A DNA stretch of 64,000 nucleotides. It comes from Cryptomeria japonica (lineage: Eukaryota > Streptophyta > Pinopsida > Cupressales > Cupressaceae). Each line of letters starts with the position of its first letter. Position 1 is the first letter of the stretch. A program made the position numbers and the translations under genes. Below, in pieces: positions 1 to 11,258 of this stretch. The notes beneath the pieces were generated by a model. The model was not told the DNA's origin and did not search any database. It was given only the letters and a program-made list of their open reading frames with translations. The stretch covers positions 242,408,424-242,472,423 of the forward strand of contig NC_081409.1 of assembly GCF_030272615.1 (NCBI RefSeq), read 5' to 3'.

Positions 1-2007
1 AAACTTGTTGGGATGCAATGCCCCGCCAGGAACCCTAAAGGAAAAACCACACAAACTAACCAACTAAGGGTGAAATAATTTAAAAAAAAGAAGTTAAAAC
101 CACATGAAGTGCTTTAATTACTACATTACACGTTTATTACACAAGCGAAAGTCCAACACAAATAATTCCTAAAGGGTTACCAACGAAGAATTATTCGAAA
201 GGTTAAATTTCATTATTAAGGTTAATCCAATTATCCATCTTAGGATACTCAAAAACATACAATTGCCACCATTACCTATTGAACACAAATAAATCATATT
301 CATACAATAGATTTCATCATTTGGAAGATTGAAAGTATTACAATATATTTATTTTCAAGAAGGCATTTGCACATTGAATAAAGATAACTGATATAATAAA
401 CATCCAAATAAACTAAGATCACACTAATCAACTATTACATGGCTTCCAATAATACATATAAAATTATATCTTTACCAATAGCCAAGGTAACATAATCCAC
501 TGATACAAATGACCACGTAGGTCTCAAAGGTACAAAAATATCCAACATGAGATGATCCAAAAAAATTATGAACCGCGAGAATATCTATGAAGCCAATCCT
601 TGCATGAAGGCACAAACATAAACATCCGATGGGAAGTGGCACTACCACCCGACCATGTGATCCCAAAACAGAACCACCCCACTGTGCTAGGAGATAACAG
701 AAGACCCTCAAGAAAGCACAAGCAAAACATGGTTGACAATACAAGTGCGACTCCACAATACTCTAGGTGAACTCAACATCAAAATACACTAGTGACCCTA
801 AGGAGAGAGTGTCATTGCATAGATTGTGATGGTTACCCTAGGTAGGCCTCCATAGGTCCCAATCCCCAACCTGGGTTATCCTGGTAGCCTTTCCCGAACC
901 CTCGATTCCATCCAAGACTCATGCGGACCCTACCAACCCTTCATGAAGACAAGGTGGTTGGTTTTCCATTCAAGGCCTTCCCACTGCATCTTGAGTCTAT
1001 ACAAGCACTCAACCATGTGCATGGTACACTATCTTACATAATGTTTAGAACTACCCACCCCCTAATCAATTATTAGGTTATCACTTATTAACTCACTTTC
1101 GAGGGGTTATCCAGCCATCCACTTCGGGCACGACTCCCACTCGAAAGCTACTCTCCCATAGGACACTATACAATCCCGGTCTCTCTATGAGAACCCTATG
1201 GCGATACTGACAGCCATATAACCACTATAAAACATAGGTGACGAAAACACAATCTTACTAACCCTTGGTTAATCATATGGAACATAACACAACATGGTTT
1301 ACATCGACAAGGTTATAAGGACAACACCTATTCAAGAGGGTACAACAAACAGTACAACATGACGACTAAGCATTTATAAGAATTGCAATGATATTAAGCT
1401 CTTTGCTAAGAAATACCAAATTCTCTAAAGATCATAATTCAGACAATCTTTTGAAAACAATTAAATCATTATATACTTGCAATTCAATATTAAAGATTTA
1501 AGAAAACACAACCACCCCTTTTTAAGGAAATTCGAAGCCGTCATTAATCTATTAAGGCTAGAATTTAAACTAACCTCAAATAACCAATTGCCCCCTTTGA
1601 TTTTTGAACAAGAAAAAAATCATAATAACTTAACGAAATAAAACATCCCATATTAAAATAATACACCTTTCACATAAGCATCATTTTATTTAATACCCCA
1701 AATAATATAATTTCTAAAAATAATAAAAATCATATTAAATATATAATAATATAAATATATGTATATAATTATTTATTTGTCGTTCCGCTCTTTCCTACCG
1801 ACGCCCACACTGAGCGAAGATTGTAATACTATTTATTAATAAAATATGGCTTAGGCCTTTTACCGAGCAAAAAAAAAATTATATATTCGTCGAATTTATA
1901 CTTATATACACATATCATATTATGTATATATACGTCATCTAAATAATAACTTAAATTACGAATAAATCTAAAATTTCCAACAACAACCATAAACAAATTA
2001 CATTTAT

Positions 2008-2011
<4 letters not shown>

Positions 2012-2066
<55 letters not shown>
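2012..2066. repeat. (AC)n microsatellite in left LTR
   Basis: About 27 uninterrupted AC units. The same tract occurs in the other LTR, so it was present in the element before insertion or has been maintained since. Confidence 0.97.
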
Positions 2067-2067
<1 letters not shown>

Positions 2068-2170
2068 TATAAAATCCGCAACAAAATTTACTGGCGAAAC
2101 ATTTTATTTTTTCTAGTGCTGCGAAAAGGAAACAAGCGAAATTATTAGCAGGCGGTGACTGTTGTTTGTT

Positions 2171-2325
2171 TGGTAGCACAACTACCATTTGGTAGTAGCG
2201 ACTACCAATGGTAGCTCCACTACCATATGGTAGTAGCACCTTCCATATGCTAGCGCGTTGCTACCCTATGGTAGAGCAGCTACCATCCCATGTGGTGGGG
2301 GGAGGTGGGTCCCCTGCCACGTGGT
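2171..2325. promoter_or_regulatory. GGTAG/CTACC palindrome cluster with G-box in left LTR
   Basis: A 155-bp stretch with about a dozen GGTAG or CTACC pentamers on alternating strands. It includes CTACCATATGGTAG and ends in CCACGTGG, the plant G-box core. It is kept in the right LTR, so it may be an enhancer or a structured transcript region. The regulatory role is inference. Confidence 0.45.
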
Positions 2326-4161
2326 AAATATTTTATATTTTTTTTTTAAATTTAATTTATAAAATTTCATTTTCTGCACAACAAATATTAACTCTGCTAA
2401 AAATAGAGTATGAACATAAATTTTTCTTTTGAATGAAATTTTTTTGATACAGATTTCTATATACTAATAAATACATAAAAGACCCAAATTAAATGATTTT
2501 GGGGAAAATCCAAGAGAAAATTAAGCAAAATAGAGGGGATTAAATGCAAATTTCCATTGCTCTCACACACATGGAAAAATCATGAACACACACAGGGAGG
2601 TCAATTTGTAAAAATTTGGCCAGCATAACCCCTAATTTCTAACAATTTGAAAACCTCCATACATATAGAAAAACAAATCTTTTGCTCCCAAACTTGAAAT
2701 GGAAAGATTTAAAACAAATTGCTCAACTTGAAAACACACATAGGGAAACTAAATTTCTGGGTCTAAAATTCAATTTATTCACTATTAACAAAACTAATTT
2801 GGGAAAAGATTATTTCAAATATAAATCACTTGATTCCCACAACTTATACTAAATTTAAAGCTTCCAATAAAAATTTCATGAATTCCAAACACAGAGGAAG
2901 TTTTTCAACCATTTTAAATTTTTTAACAAAATGAAAGATAAACTCTATCCAACCTGTAAATGCACTCCTGGAAGAAAAATTTGAGATGAGCCTCAACCTG
3001 CACACCAAAATCTTCAATCCAAATCCAATCTCCAAATTTTTTGTTTTCCAAACTTAGCTTCCAAAAATTTCCTCTCCCCTCTTCCTGTGAACTCTTAGGT
3101 AAATATAAGAAAAAATTTAACCTAAAAACTTTTAGGTTAAAGTTTTCATTCAACCAATAGCAATTTTCCAAAAAGGTAAAAATCTAATCTCTAAAAAGTC
3201 AATGGGGATATTTTCTTTTTCCTTTCCTTATTTGAAATTAACTCAACATAAAATCTAAAAATTCCAATAACATACCTTCTTTTTTTTTAACTTTGTTTCC
3301 TTTTTTTTTCAATTAAATACAATTGCTTTTTTTAAAATATAACATGCACTTTATCAATTTAAATTCAATAACTCCATTTATTTAATTTAATCAACAATCA
3401 CAAAAGCATATTAATTTAATTTAAATACACCAACATGAAATAACAAAGGCATATTACTTTAATTCAAACACACCAACATGAAATAACACTATTCACTCAA
3501 ACTAACTTTTCTAACTAACTGGAAGCACGCAAAACGAGAAATAACCACCCAACGACTCACAAAATGAAAATGCCAAAGAACCAAGACTCGCATACCAGTC
3601 AAATGGAAAATGACGACCGACTGACGACACTCACATGAGTGTAACTGCGGGTAAATTTTAGGGTCTACCAACTATCTCCACGACTCCCATCAGACAAATA
3701 AGATACACTCATACCTATGAAACCAGGTGGAGTCGATACCTCGTACCTACCTGATACTTGTACCTGCAATGCCTTGCATCAAAGAACCACACGTATATGT
3801 AGACATATATAAAAGACACGACACACACACCAGTGAAGGAGAATTGTGATGTTCCTTGTCTCACCGGAGTGAGTGAAGGAAAATCATCCCCTCACACCCC
3901 ATACACTTACAAACACAAAACATGAATATAACGTATTGGACGTATAAAGTAAATGTGTCGGTCCATGTTAGTAATCCAATAAAATCACATTTAACATCAA
4001 TACGGAAATACTGCATGAAAACCATATACTGCAAATCAAATTAAAGCATATCACCATACTGCATAATATCTAAGTAAAATATCACAATAATGTATCCATT
4101 GAAAAAGTCAACATAAGTCAAACATGAGTCTAAAAGGTCTGATAGAGAAAGGGGTACTACA

Positions 4162-4180
4162 TTCTCCCCCCCAAAACTAG
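4162..4180 (-). other. Polypurine tract of the chromovirus
   Basis: Read on the minus strand, TTTTGGGGGGGAGAA lies directly before the LTR start TGTAGTACC. This is the expected plus-strand primer position and confirms the minus orientation. Confidence 0.85.
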
Positions 4181-4196
4181 GCTTACTCCTGGAAGC

Positions 4197-4628
4197 CTAA
4201 AACAGATAAGAATAAATCTCTCTCATCTTCGCCGCATCCTCCCATGTTGTCGAGGTCTCATCATTTGTGTCCCATAGGACCCTTACCTAGTTGATGGTAT
4301 GACCCTTGAGGGTCAAATCCCGACGCTGAAGAATGCACACAGGCTCCATGGAAAGTTGTCCATCCTCGACCTGCAAAGCATTCCAATCAAGAACATGGGT
4401 GACATCAGGATGATAAGGTCTAAGAAAAGAAACATGAAAAACATCGTGGATGCAGGATAGGCTCGGTGACAAGGCAAGATGGTAGGCAACAAGTCCTATC
4501 CTCTCAAGGATCTCAAAAGGGCCAACAAAATGAGGTGCCAACTTAGAACCCTTTCCATAACAGATCAGACTCTTCCGCGGATGCACTCTCAAGAACACAC
4601 GATCGCCAATAGAAAACTGACGATCCAC
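4197..4628 (-). pseudogene. pol: Chromovirus integrase C-terminus with chromodomain-like tail
   Basis: C-terminal DNA-binding GPY/F module (KLAPHFVGPFEILERIG) and HDVFHVSFLRPYHPD, followed by a chromodomain-like tail with PVCILQRRD, VRVLW and TTWEDAAKMREIYSYLF. This layout is the hallmark of chromoviruses, whose tail can direct integration to particular chromatin. One stop follows GHTIN (near 4287). The pol frame ends at the TAG at 4197-4199, about 17 bp before the polypurine tract. Tekay/Del assignment rests on the tail pattern and LTR length. Confidence 0.85.
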
Positions 4629-4754
4629 TCTATGAGCATCAACATACTTCTTCTACCTATCCTGAGCGGCTACCAAATGCCCATGAATCTACTCAACCTG
4701 CTGCTCCATCTCCTGAAGCATATCCGGTCCTAAATGCACCCTATCCTCTAACCG

Positions 4755-5456
4755 ATCTCAACTCAAAGGAGTATGGCAAGGACGACCATACAATGCCTGG
4801 AAGGGAGACATGCCTATGGAGCTGTGATATCCATTGTTATAAGCAAACTCCATAAGGCATAGATATTCCTCCCAGTGCGACTGTTGGTCCATAACGTACA
4901 TGCGAAGCATGTCCTCCAAGACCTTATTCACACGCTTGGTCTGACCGTCGGTCTCTGGGTGATAAGCTAAAATGAAGTTCAACTGGGTCCCTAGAGCATG
5001 CTGAAGTGAGGTCCATAATGCTGAAGTAAAGACAAGATCTCTATCTGAAATGATTTGCCTAGGAATCCCATGCAACCTCACCACATCTTCCAGAAAAACT
5101 CGTGCCACCACTGCTATTGTATAAGAAGATTGAATAGGTACAAAATGAGCAAATTTGGTCAATCTATCAACAATGACCATGATGGCATCATGATGATGCA
5201 AAGAAAAAGGCAACCTCACTATGAAATCCATGGAAATGATATCCCATTTCCAATCCGGTACCAAAATAGGTTGTAAAAGCCCCGTAGGGTGCTGATGCTC
5301 CGCTTTTACCCACTGACATTCTAAACACTTCAACACAAAATCAGCAATGTCACGTTTCATACCAGCCCAATGATATATCTGTCTAAGATCTGCATGCATA
5401 TTCTTGACACCAGGGTGTGCCGAATAAGGTGCACGATGGGCCTTAGTCATGATCAA
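4755..5456 (-). pseudogene. pol: Chromovirus integrase core, catalytic Glu replaced by Lys
   Basis: DDE-type integrase. The zinc-binding end shows H(5)YHWAGMKRDIADFVLKCLEC, an HHCC-type finger. The core has the first Asp in IISMDFIVRLP and the second in IISDRDLVF. The position of the third catalytic residue reads TDGQTKRVNK, where the family has TDGQTER. Glu-to-Lys is a G-to-A transition on the coding strand and should abolish strand transfer. The segment ends in SPFQALYGRPCHTPLS with a stop right after. Confidence 0.92.
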
Positions 5457-5756
5457 AATATGAAGTCCATCTAAAGGAGGTACATAGATCTGTCCAAGAT
5501 GTCAAAGAAGACCATCTGCCTCAAGGTTATATCCAAAATATCTACCCTCCAATGGCCTTTAGGTCTCTATCATGGCTCTAACATCCTAATACCAAGTGTC
5601 CTGAGGAAGAATCCCAAGAATTATCTCTCTCAAATCCACCCCAAGGGACAATGCTGCAACCTCATGTCACCTACGACTCAAAGCATCTGCCACTACATTC
5701 TCCTTCCCCTGAATATATCAAACCTCAAAATCATGCTCATAGAGGAATTCCATCCA

Positions 5757-6284
5757 TCTTTGCTATCGAGCATTCAAGTTCGGCTGCGTGAAAATATACT
5801 GCAAACTATGGTGATCACTGTGCAGCTCAAACAGACGCCCCAATAGAAAATGTCGCCACCTAAATAAAGCATGAAATAGTACAGCTGCCAACTCCAAGTC
5901 ATGAACTAGATAGTTCAACTCATGGTCCTTGAGTTTGTGAGACTCATAGGCTACCACATGACCATCCTGCATAAGCACTGCTCCTATACCTTCTAAAGAG
6001 GCATCAGTGCAAATCATAAAATCTCTGGATGGATCAGGAACTACCAAAATTGGAGCACTAATAGGGAGTTCCTTCAAGGTACGAAAAGCTGACTCGCACT
6101 GCTCTGACCAAACAAACTTCTTCCCTTTCCTCTGAAGAGAAGTGATTGGGTGACCTATCCAAGAAAAACTTTGAACAAAGCGACGGTAATATTTGGCCAA
6201 ACTCATAAAACTACGAACCTCAAAAACATTGATCGACACTGGCCAATACAATGGCTTGGATCTTAGAAGGATCCACATATACAC
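5757..6284 (-). pseudogene. pol: Chromovirus RNase H domain
   Basis: RNase H that would degrade the RNA strand during reverse transcription. It begins with the RT thumb/connection (VRSFMSLAKYYRRFVQSFS, FVWSEQCESAFRTLKE). The RNase H core has FMICTDASLEGIGAVLMQDG, then ELNYLVHDLELAAVLFHAL and LHSDHHSLQYIFTQPNLNAR. The first catalytic Asp (CTDAS), Glu (HDLEL) and Asp (HSDH) are recognisable. This block and the integrase below share a frame one step away from RT, so a single net frameshift separates the two halves of pol. Confidence 0.9.
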
Positions 6285-6295
6285 CTTCTCCCGAA

Positions 6296-7025
6296 ACTAC
6301 ATGACCAAGATAGTTCACCTCTGACTAGAAGAAATCACACTTCGCCAAGTTGGCATAAAGTTGATTCTCCCTCAAGCACTGTATGAATATCTGTCACAAG
6401 TGGCTCTCATGCTCTTCCATAGATCTAGAATAAATCAAAATGTCATCCAAGTACACAAGGACAAAATGATCAAGGTAGGTGCGGAAAACCCCATTCATGA
6501 GGCTCATGAAAATTGAAGGCATGTTCATCAACCCAAATGGCACCACTGTGAACTCATAGTGACCATAATGGGTACGAAAAGCCGTTCTATGAATATCTGC
6601 ATCATGAATGCGCAACTGATGGTACCCAGATTTCATATCAATCTTAGAGAACACCTTGGCTCCCTTTACCTGATAAAAAAGATCATCTATTCGAGGCAAT
6701 GGATATCGATTCTTGATGGTTACCTTATTCAACTGTCGATAATAAATGCATAACCGAAGAGAACCATCCTTCTTCTTAATGAATATAACTGGTGCACCCC
6801 AAGGAGAAACACTAGGATGAATGAACCCCTTGGCCATCGATTCCTCCATCTGCAGCTTTAACTCACTCAACTCCTGAGTAGTCATCCGATATGGTGCTCT
6901 TGAAATAGGTTCTGCACCAGGAACCAAGTCAATGCAAAAGTCTATGTCCTGCTTCTGGGGCATACCGGGAATATCCAAAGGAAACACATCAGCATACTCT
7001 CGAAGAATAGGATGACCATCAAGAT
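6296..7025 (-). pseudogene. pol: Chromovirus reverse transcriptase
   Basis: RNA-dependent DNA polymerase domain. Visible landmarks in order are [87 protein letters not shown] and the catalytic [11 protein letters not shown]. The catalytic aspartates are present. The frame is shared with gag and protease. A stop follows ESHL near 6394, and a frameshift occurs between there and about 6284, after which coding resumes in another frame. YRQLN replaces the usual DYRQLN start. Confidence 0.92.
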
Positions 7026-7038
7026 CAATTTCTCAACT

Positions 7039-7716
7039 CTATCCCTCATCCACGTCCTCAAGAGCAATTGCAAACAGCTGACACCCTCGAAGCATACACC
7101 GCTTAAGTTGCATAGAAAAAATCATACGTAATGATATCGATCTCTGAACCCCAACGATTCTCACTTTCCTACCATGATCATCTAAACACTCCATTGTCTT
7201 CTGACGACAGTCTGCATGAGCACTGTGAGATACCAACCAATCCATCTCCAACACAACTCCATAAGACCCCAAAGGAATGACTCGAAGGTCAACTGAAGTA
7301 ACAAAGGGTCCTAGGTCCAACTCACAACTGGGAATGAGGGAATCTACAGACACGTGCAAATCAGTAGCCAAATCTACTTGCCACCTATCTGCCTGCCTAG
7401 CAGATGTGAGCTCGCACCGCTAAACAATGGAGGAAGAAATGAAAGAATCAAAAGCACCAGACTCAAAAAGTACAGAGATAGGAATACCACCCAACACACC
7501 TATAGTCTTGATCACTATACCTTGGTGCTCGGCTTGGTGGTCATTAGCCGTCACAAAAAATCTATGGGATCTACTTGCATCCCCCACTGTTGGCTTCAAC
7601 ACTGCTGGTCTCTGACTACCTATCTGATGAGAATGTTGAGGACACTGAGCGACTATATGGACAAACTGACCATAGGAGAAACAAGCTCCCCTACTAGGTC
7701 CTCTACCTCTAGACAA
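7039..7716 (-). pseudogene. Chromovirus zinc knuckle and aspartic protease, altered active site
   Basis: Nucleocapsid knuckle and retropepsin that would bind RNA and cleave the polyprotein. The knuckle at about 7660-7690 reads CFSYGQFVHIVAQC, so the second Cys of CX2CX4HX4C is Tyr. The protease follows, but its active-site triad is ESG (LFESGAFDSFIS) where the family has DSG. The downstream part includes VIPLGSYGVVLEMDWL, which matches the conserved ILGMDWL flap-end region. In-frame stops lie near 7417 and 7038. Loss of the catalytic Asp and the knuckle Cys suggests both are non-functional. Confidence 0.85.
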
Positions 7717-7719
7717 AAC

Positions 7720-8901
7720 ACTGGATTGCTGGAAACTTCCCCTACTAGGGGCCTGTGATGCACCCTAAGAGGACTACCCTGGGAAATTCTGCCTACTCCT
7801 TTGCCAATTCCTATTCTTCTTAGGCTGAGATTTGCCACTCTACTGGCCCTGAAACTACTTTGGCCTCAACTGAAAACTCTACTACTACTGATGTTGTTGT
7901 TGCCCACCCTTAGCGGGTGCTTGAAAACTCCTAAAAGGTGCAGTAGTCTGGGACTGATTCCCTCTAACTCTGGAACCACTATAAGGCACACTTCCAATCT
8001 GTACTCTAGACTATCCACCATGAGCACGACCAAGATTCTTCTCTACTAGCCTGGCTTTCACCATGACTATCTCTACTGAAATAGGCTCAAACACTCTCAC
8101 TCCTCCACTGATGCGGTCATTTAGACCTCTCAAGAAGTGCTGGACTAACGTCGCCTCGTCATTCCCAATACTAGCATACTGCTTGAGCTCATAAAACCTA
8201 TGCTCAAATTGATCCATAGACATGTCAAACTAGAGTAATGCATAAAACTCATCTGCCTGAGACTGTCTCCACTAAGTTGAGAGAAAGCGTGCCCTAAATC
8301 TCTCCTGGAAAATTTCTCAAGACATGGTGTTAATGTTTAAACCGATCCTCTCTTCCTCCAACTGCCACCAAATAGAAACAAACCTCTCAAGACACATGAT
8401 GGTGCATCTCGCCTTGGTGTTACTGCCATACAGATGTATGGCGAAACACCTATCCAAACTAATCAACCAAGTCTCTGCCTCAAGACCGGTACCCAAAGCG
8501 TCAAAGGAATGAGGATGAGATCTCATCAGATCTCTCATGTGCCCCAAAGTAACAAAATTCTGGTCCACTGGGACCTCTCTCCTCCTGGGAGACCTCTCTC
8601 TCTCCCTCTCCTCAAGATTCTGCTAGTGAGACTCTCCCATCTGAGCATGGCTAGGTTGTTTGACTTAAGGTCTAGGGCCTAGTCTGGCTAACACCTCTTG
8701 GAACATCTGCCTCAGCTCCTCCCTTTCGAGAACTTGCTATGTTGTGTGCTTCTCATTCTAATGCACAGACTGCTCCTGCTCTACACTCACATGAGTGGGT
8801 TGTGGGGAAGGACTATGATGGCCTAAACCTCGGCCATGTACCCCACCTGTACCTCGATTGCGGCCACCACCACGACCTCCACCTTTGGCTTTCTTAGCCA
8901 T
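7720..8901 (-). pseudogene. gag: Chromovirus gag (capsid) with Gly/Arg-rich start, decayed
   Basis: Capsid precursor that would package element RNA in the cytoplasm. The likely start is the ATG at 8901, opening a basic Gly/Arg-rich leader (MAKKAKGGGRGGGRNRG), as often seen in Tekay-type gag. The retrotransposon-gag core follows at about 8010-8570, with segments such as RSHPHSFDALGTGLEAETWL and MSMDQFEHRFYELKQYASIG. Several in-frame stops interrupt it (for example around 8316, 8228 and in the Gln-rich region 7850-7900). The frame is the same as protease and RT downstream, so gag and pol were one open frame. The Gln/Ser-rich stretch before the zinc knuckle is low complexity. Confidence 0.85.
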
Positions 8902-9038
8902 AATCCTAACACTACACAAGAGAAAAAGGTTTAGATCTACAACAAGGATACTAACAAGGGAAACACAGACACTAAGACCTAATCAAAAGGTCAAGTTGAA
9001 TGGGCTCAATTTAAAACTAGAGTACCCAGTGTTGAAAC

Positions 9039-9056
9039 ATGGGCTCTGATACCAAA
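9039..9056 (-). other. Primer-binding site of the chromovirus
   Basis: Minus strand reads TTTGGTATCAGAGCCC immediately after the 5' LTR ends in CATTACA. TGGTATCAGAGC is complementary to the 3' end of plant initiator tRNA-Met. Confidence 0.93.
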
Positions 9057-10943
9057 TGTAATGCCCTGCCAGGAACCCTAAAGGAAAAACCACATAAACT
9101 AACAAACTAAGGGTGAAATAATTTTTTTTTAAAGTTTAAACCACATGTAGTGCTTTAATTACTACATTGCACGTATATTACATAAGCGGAAGTCCAACAC
9201 ATAATTCCTAAAGGGTTACCAACGAAGAATTATTTGAAAGGTTAAATTTCATTATTAAGGTTAATCCAATTATCCATCTTAGGATACTCAAAAACATACA
9301 ATTTCCATCATTACCTATTGAACACAAATAAATCATATTCATACAACAGATTTCATCATTTGGAAGACTGAAAGTATTACAATATATTTCTTTTCAAGAA
9401 GGCATTTGCACATTGAATAAAGACAACTGATATAATAAACATCCAAATAAACTAAGATTACACTAATCAACTATTACATGGCTTCCAATAATACATATAA
9501 AAATACATCTTTACCAATAGCCAAGGTAACATAATCCACTGATACAAATGACCACGTAGGTCTCAAAGGTACAAAAATATCCAACATGAGATGATCCAAA
9601 AAAATCACGAAGCGTAGGAATATCTGCGAAGCCAATCCTCACATGAAGGCACAAACATAAACATCCGATGGGAAGTGGCACTACCACCCGACCATATGAT
9701 CCCAAAACGGAACCACCCCACTATGCTAGGAGATAGCAGAAGACCATCAAGCAAGCACAAAAAAAACATGGTCGACAATACAATTGTGACTCCACAATAC
9801 TCCAAGTGAACTCAACATCACAATATAGTAGTGACCCTAAGGAGAGAGTGTCATCGCATAGCTTGTGATGGTTGCCCTAGGTAGGCCTCCATAGGTCCCA
9901 ACCCCCAACTTGGGTTATCTTGGTAACCTTTCCCAAACCCCCGGTTGCATCCAAGACTCATGCAGACCCTACCAACCCTTCATGAAGACAAGGTGGCCGA
10001 TTTGCCATTCCAGGCCTTCCCACTGCATCTTGAGTCTATACGAGCACTCAACCATGTGCGGGGTACAATATCTTACTTAATGTTTAGAAATACCCACCCC
10101 CTAATCAATAATTAGGTTATCACTTATTAACTCACTTTTGAGGGGTTATCCAACCATCCACTTCGGGCACGACCCCCACTCGAAAGCTACTCTCCCATAG
10201 GACACTATACAATCACAGTCTCTCTACGAGAACCCTATGGTGATACTGATAGCCATATAACCACTACAAAACACAGGTGATGAAAACACAATCTTACTAA
10301 CCCTTGGTTAACCATATGGAACATAACACAACATGATTTACATCAACAAGGTTATAAGGACAACACCTATTCAAGAGGGTACAACAAACACTACAACATG
10401 ACGACTAAACATTTACAAGAATTGCAATGGAATTAAGCTCTTTGCTAAGAAATATCAAATTCGCTAAAGATCATAATTTAGGCAATATTTTGAAAACAAT
10501 TAAATCATTATATACTTGCAATTCAATATTAAAGATTTAAGAAAACACAACCACCCCTTTTTAAGGAAATTCGAAGCCGTCATTAATCTATTAAGGCTAG
10601 AATTTAAACTAACCTCAAATAACTAATTGCCCCCTTTTATTTTTGAACACAAAAAAAATCATAATAACTTAACAAAATAAAACATCCCATATTAAAATAA
10701 TACATCTTTCACATAAGCATCATTTTATTTAATACCCCAAATAATACAATTTTTTAAAAATAATAAAAATCACATTAAATATATATAAGAATATAAATAT
10801 ATGTATATAATTATATATTCATCAAATATATACTTATATACACATATTATATTATGTATATATACCTCATCTAAATAATAACTTAAATTATGGATAAATC
10901 TAAAATTTCCAACAACAACCATAAACAAATTACATTTATAATA

Positions 10944-10945
<2 letters not shown>

Positions 10946-10996
<51 letters not shown>
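10946..10996. repeat. (AC)n microsatellite in right LTR
   Basis: About 25 AC units at the position matching the left-LTR tract; the difference in unit number fits ordinary slippage. Confidence 0.97.
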
Positions 10997-10999
<3 letters not shown>

Positions 11000-11101
11000 T
11001 ATAAAATCCGTAACCAAATTTACTGGCGAAATGTTATTTTTTTTCAAGCGTTGCGAAAAGGAAACAGGCGAAATTTTTAACAGGCAGTGACTGCTGTTTG
11101 T

Positions 11102-11258
11102 TTGGTAGCACTGCTACCATATGGTAGTAGTGACTACCAATGGTAGCTCTACTACCATATGGTAGTAGTGCCTACCATATTGTAGTGCATTGCTACCCTA
11201 TGGTAGAGCAGCTACCATCCCACGTGGTGGGGGGAGGTGGGTCCCCTGCCACGTGGTA
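11102..11258. promoter_or_regulatory. GGTAG/CTACC palindrome cluster with G-box in right LTR
   Basis: Counterpart of the left-LTR cluster. Here the palindrome CTACCATATGGTAG occurs twice and two CACGTGG cores are present. Several single-base changes from the left copy leave the palindromic layout intact. Confidence 0.45.

Larger units (their letters stand above)
14..4161 (-). repeat. 3' LTR of the chromovirus (left copy)
   Basis: It runs from TGCAATGCCC to GGGGTACTACA and is 4148 bp long. It matches 9057-13085 nearly throughout, with scattered substitutions and small indels. It holds a 55-bp CA repeat (2012-2066), a cluster of GGTAG/CTACC palindromes (2171-2325) and A/T-rich stretches. Short open frames inside it come from the CA repeat or are not conserved; I see no gene. 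Confidence 0.93.

Noticed and set aside
1829-2239. Long open frame with a run of Cys-Val in the left chromovirus LTR, and its counterpart at 10770-10997
   Set aside because: It is a translation of the AC microsatellite inside the LTR; not conserved as protein between the two LTRs.
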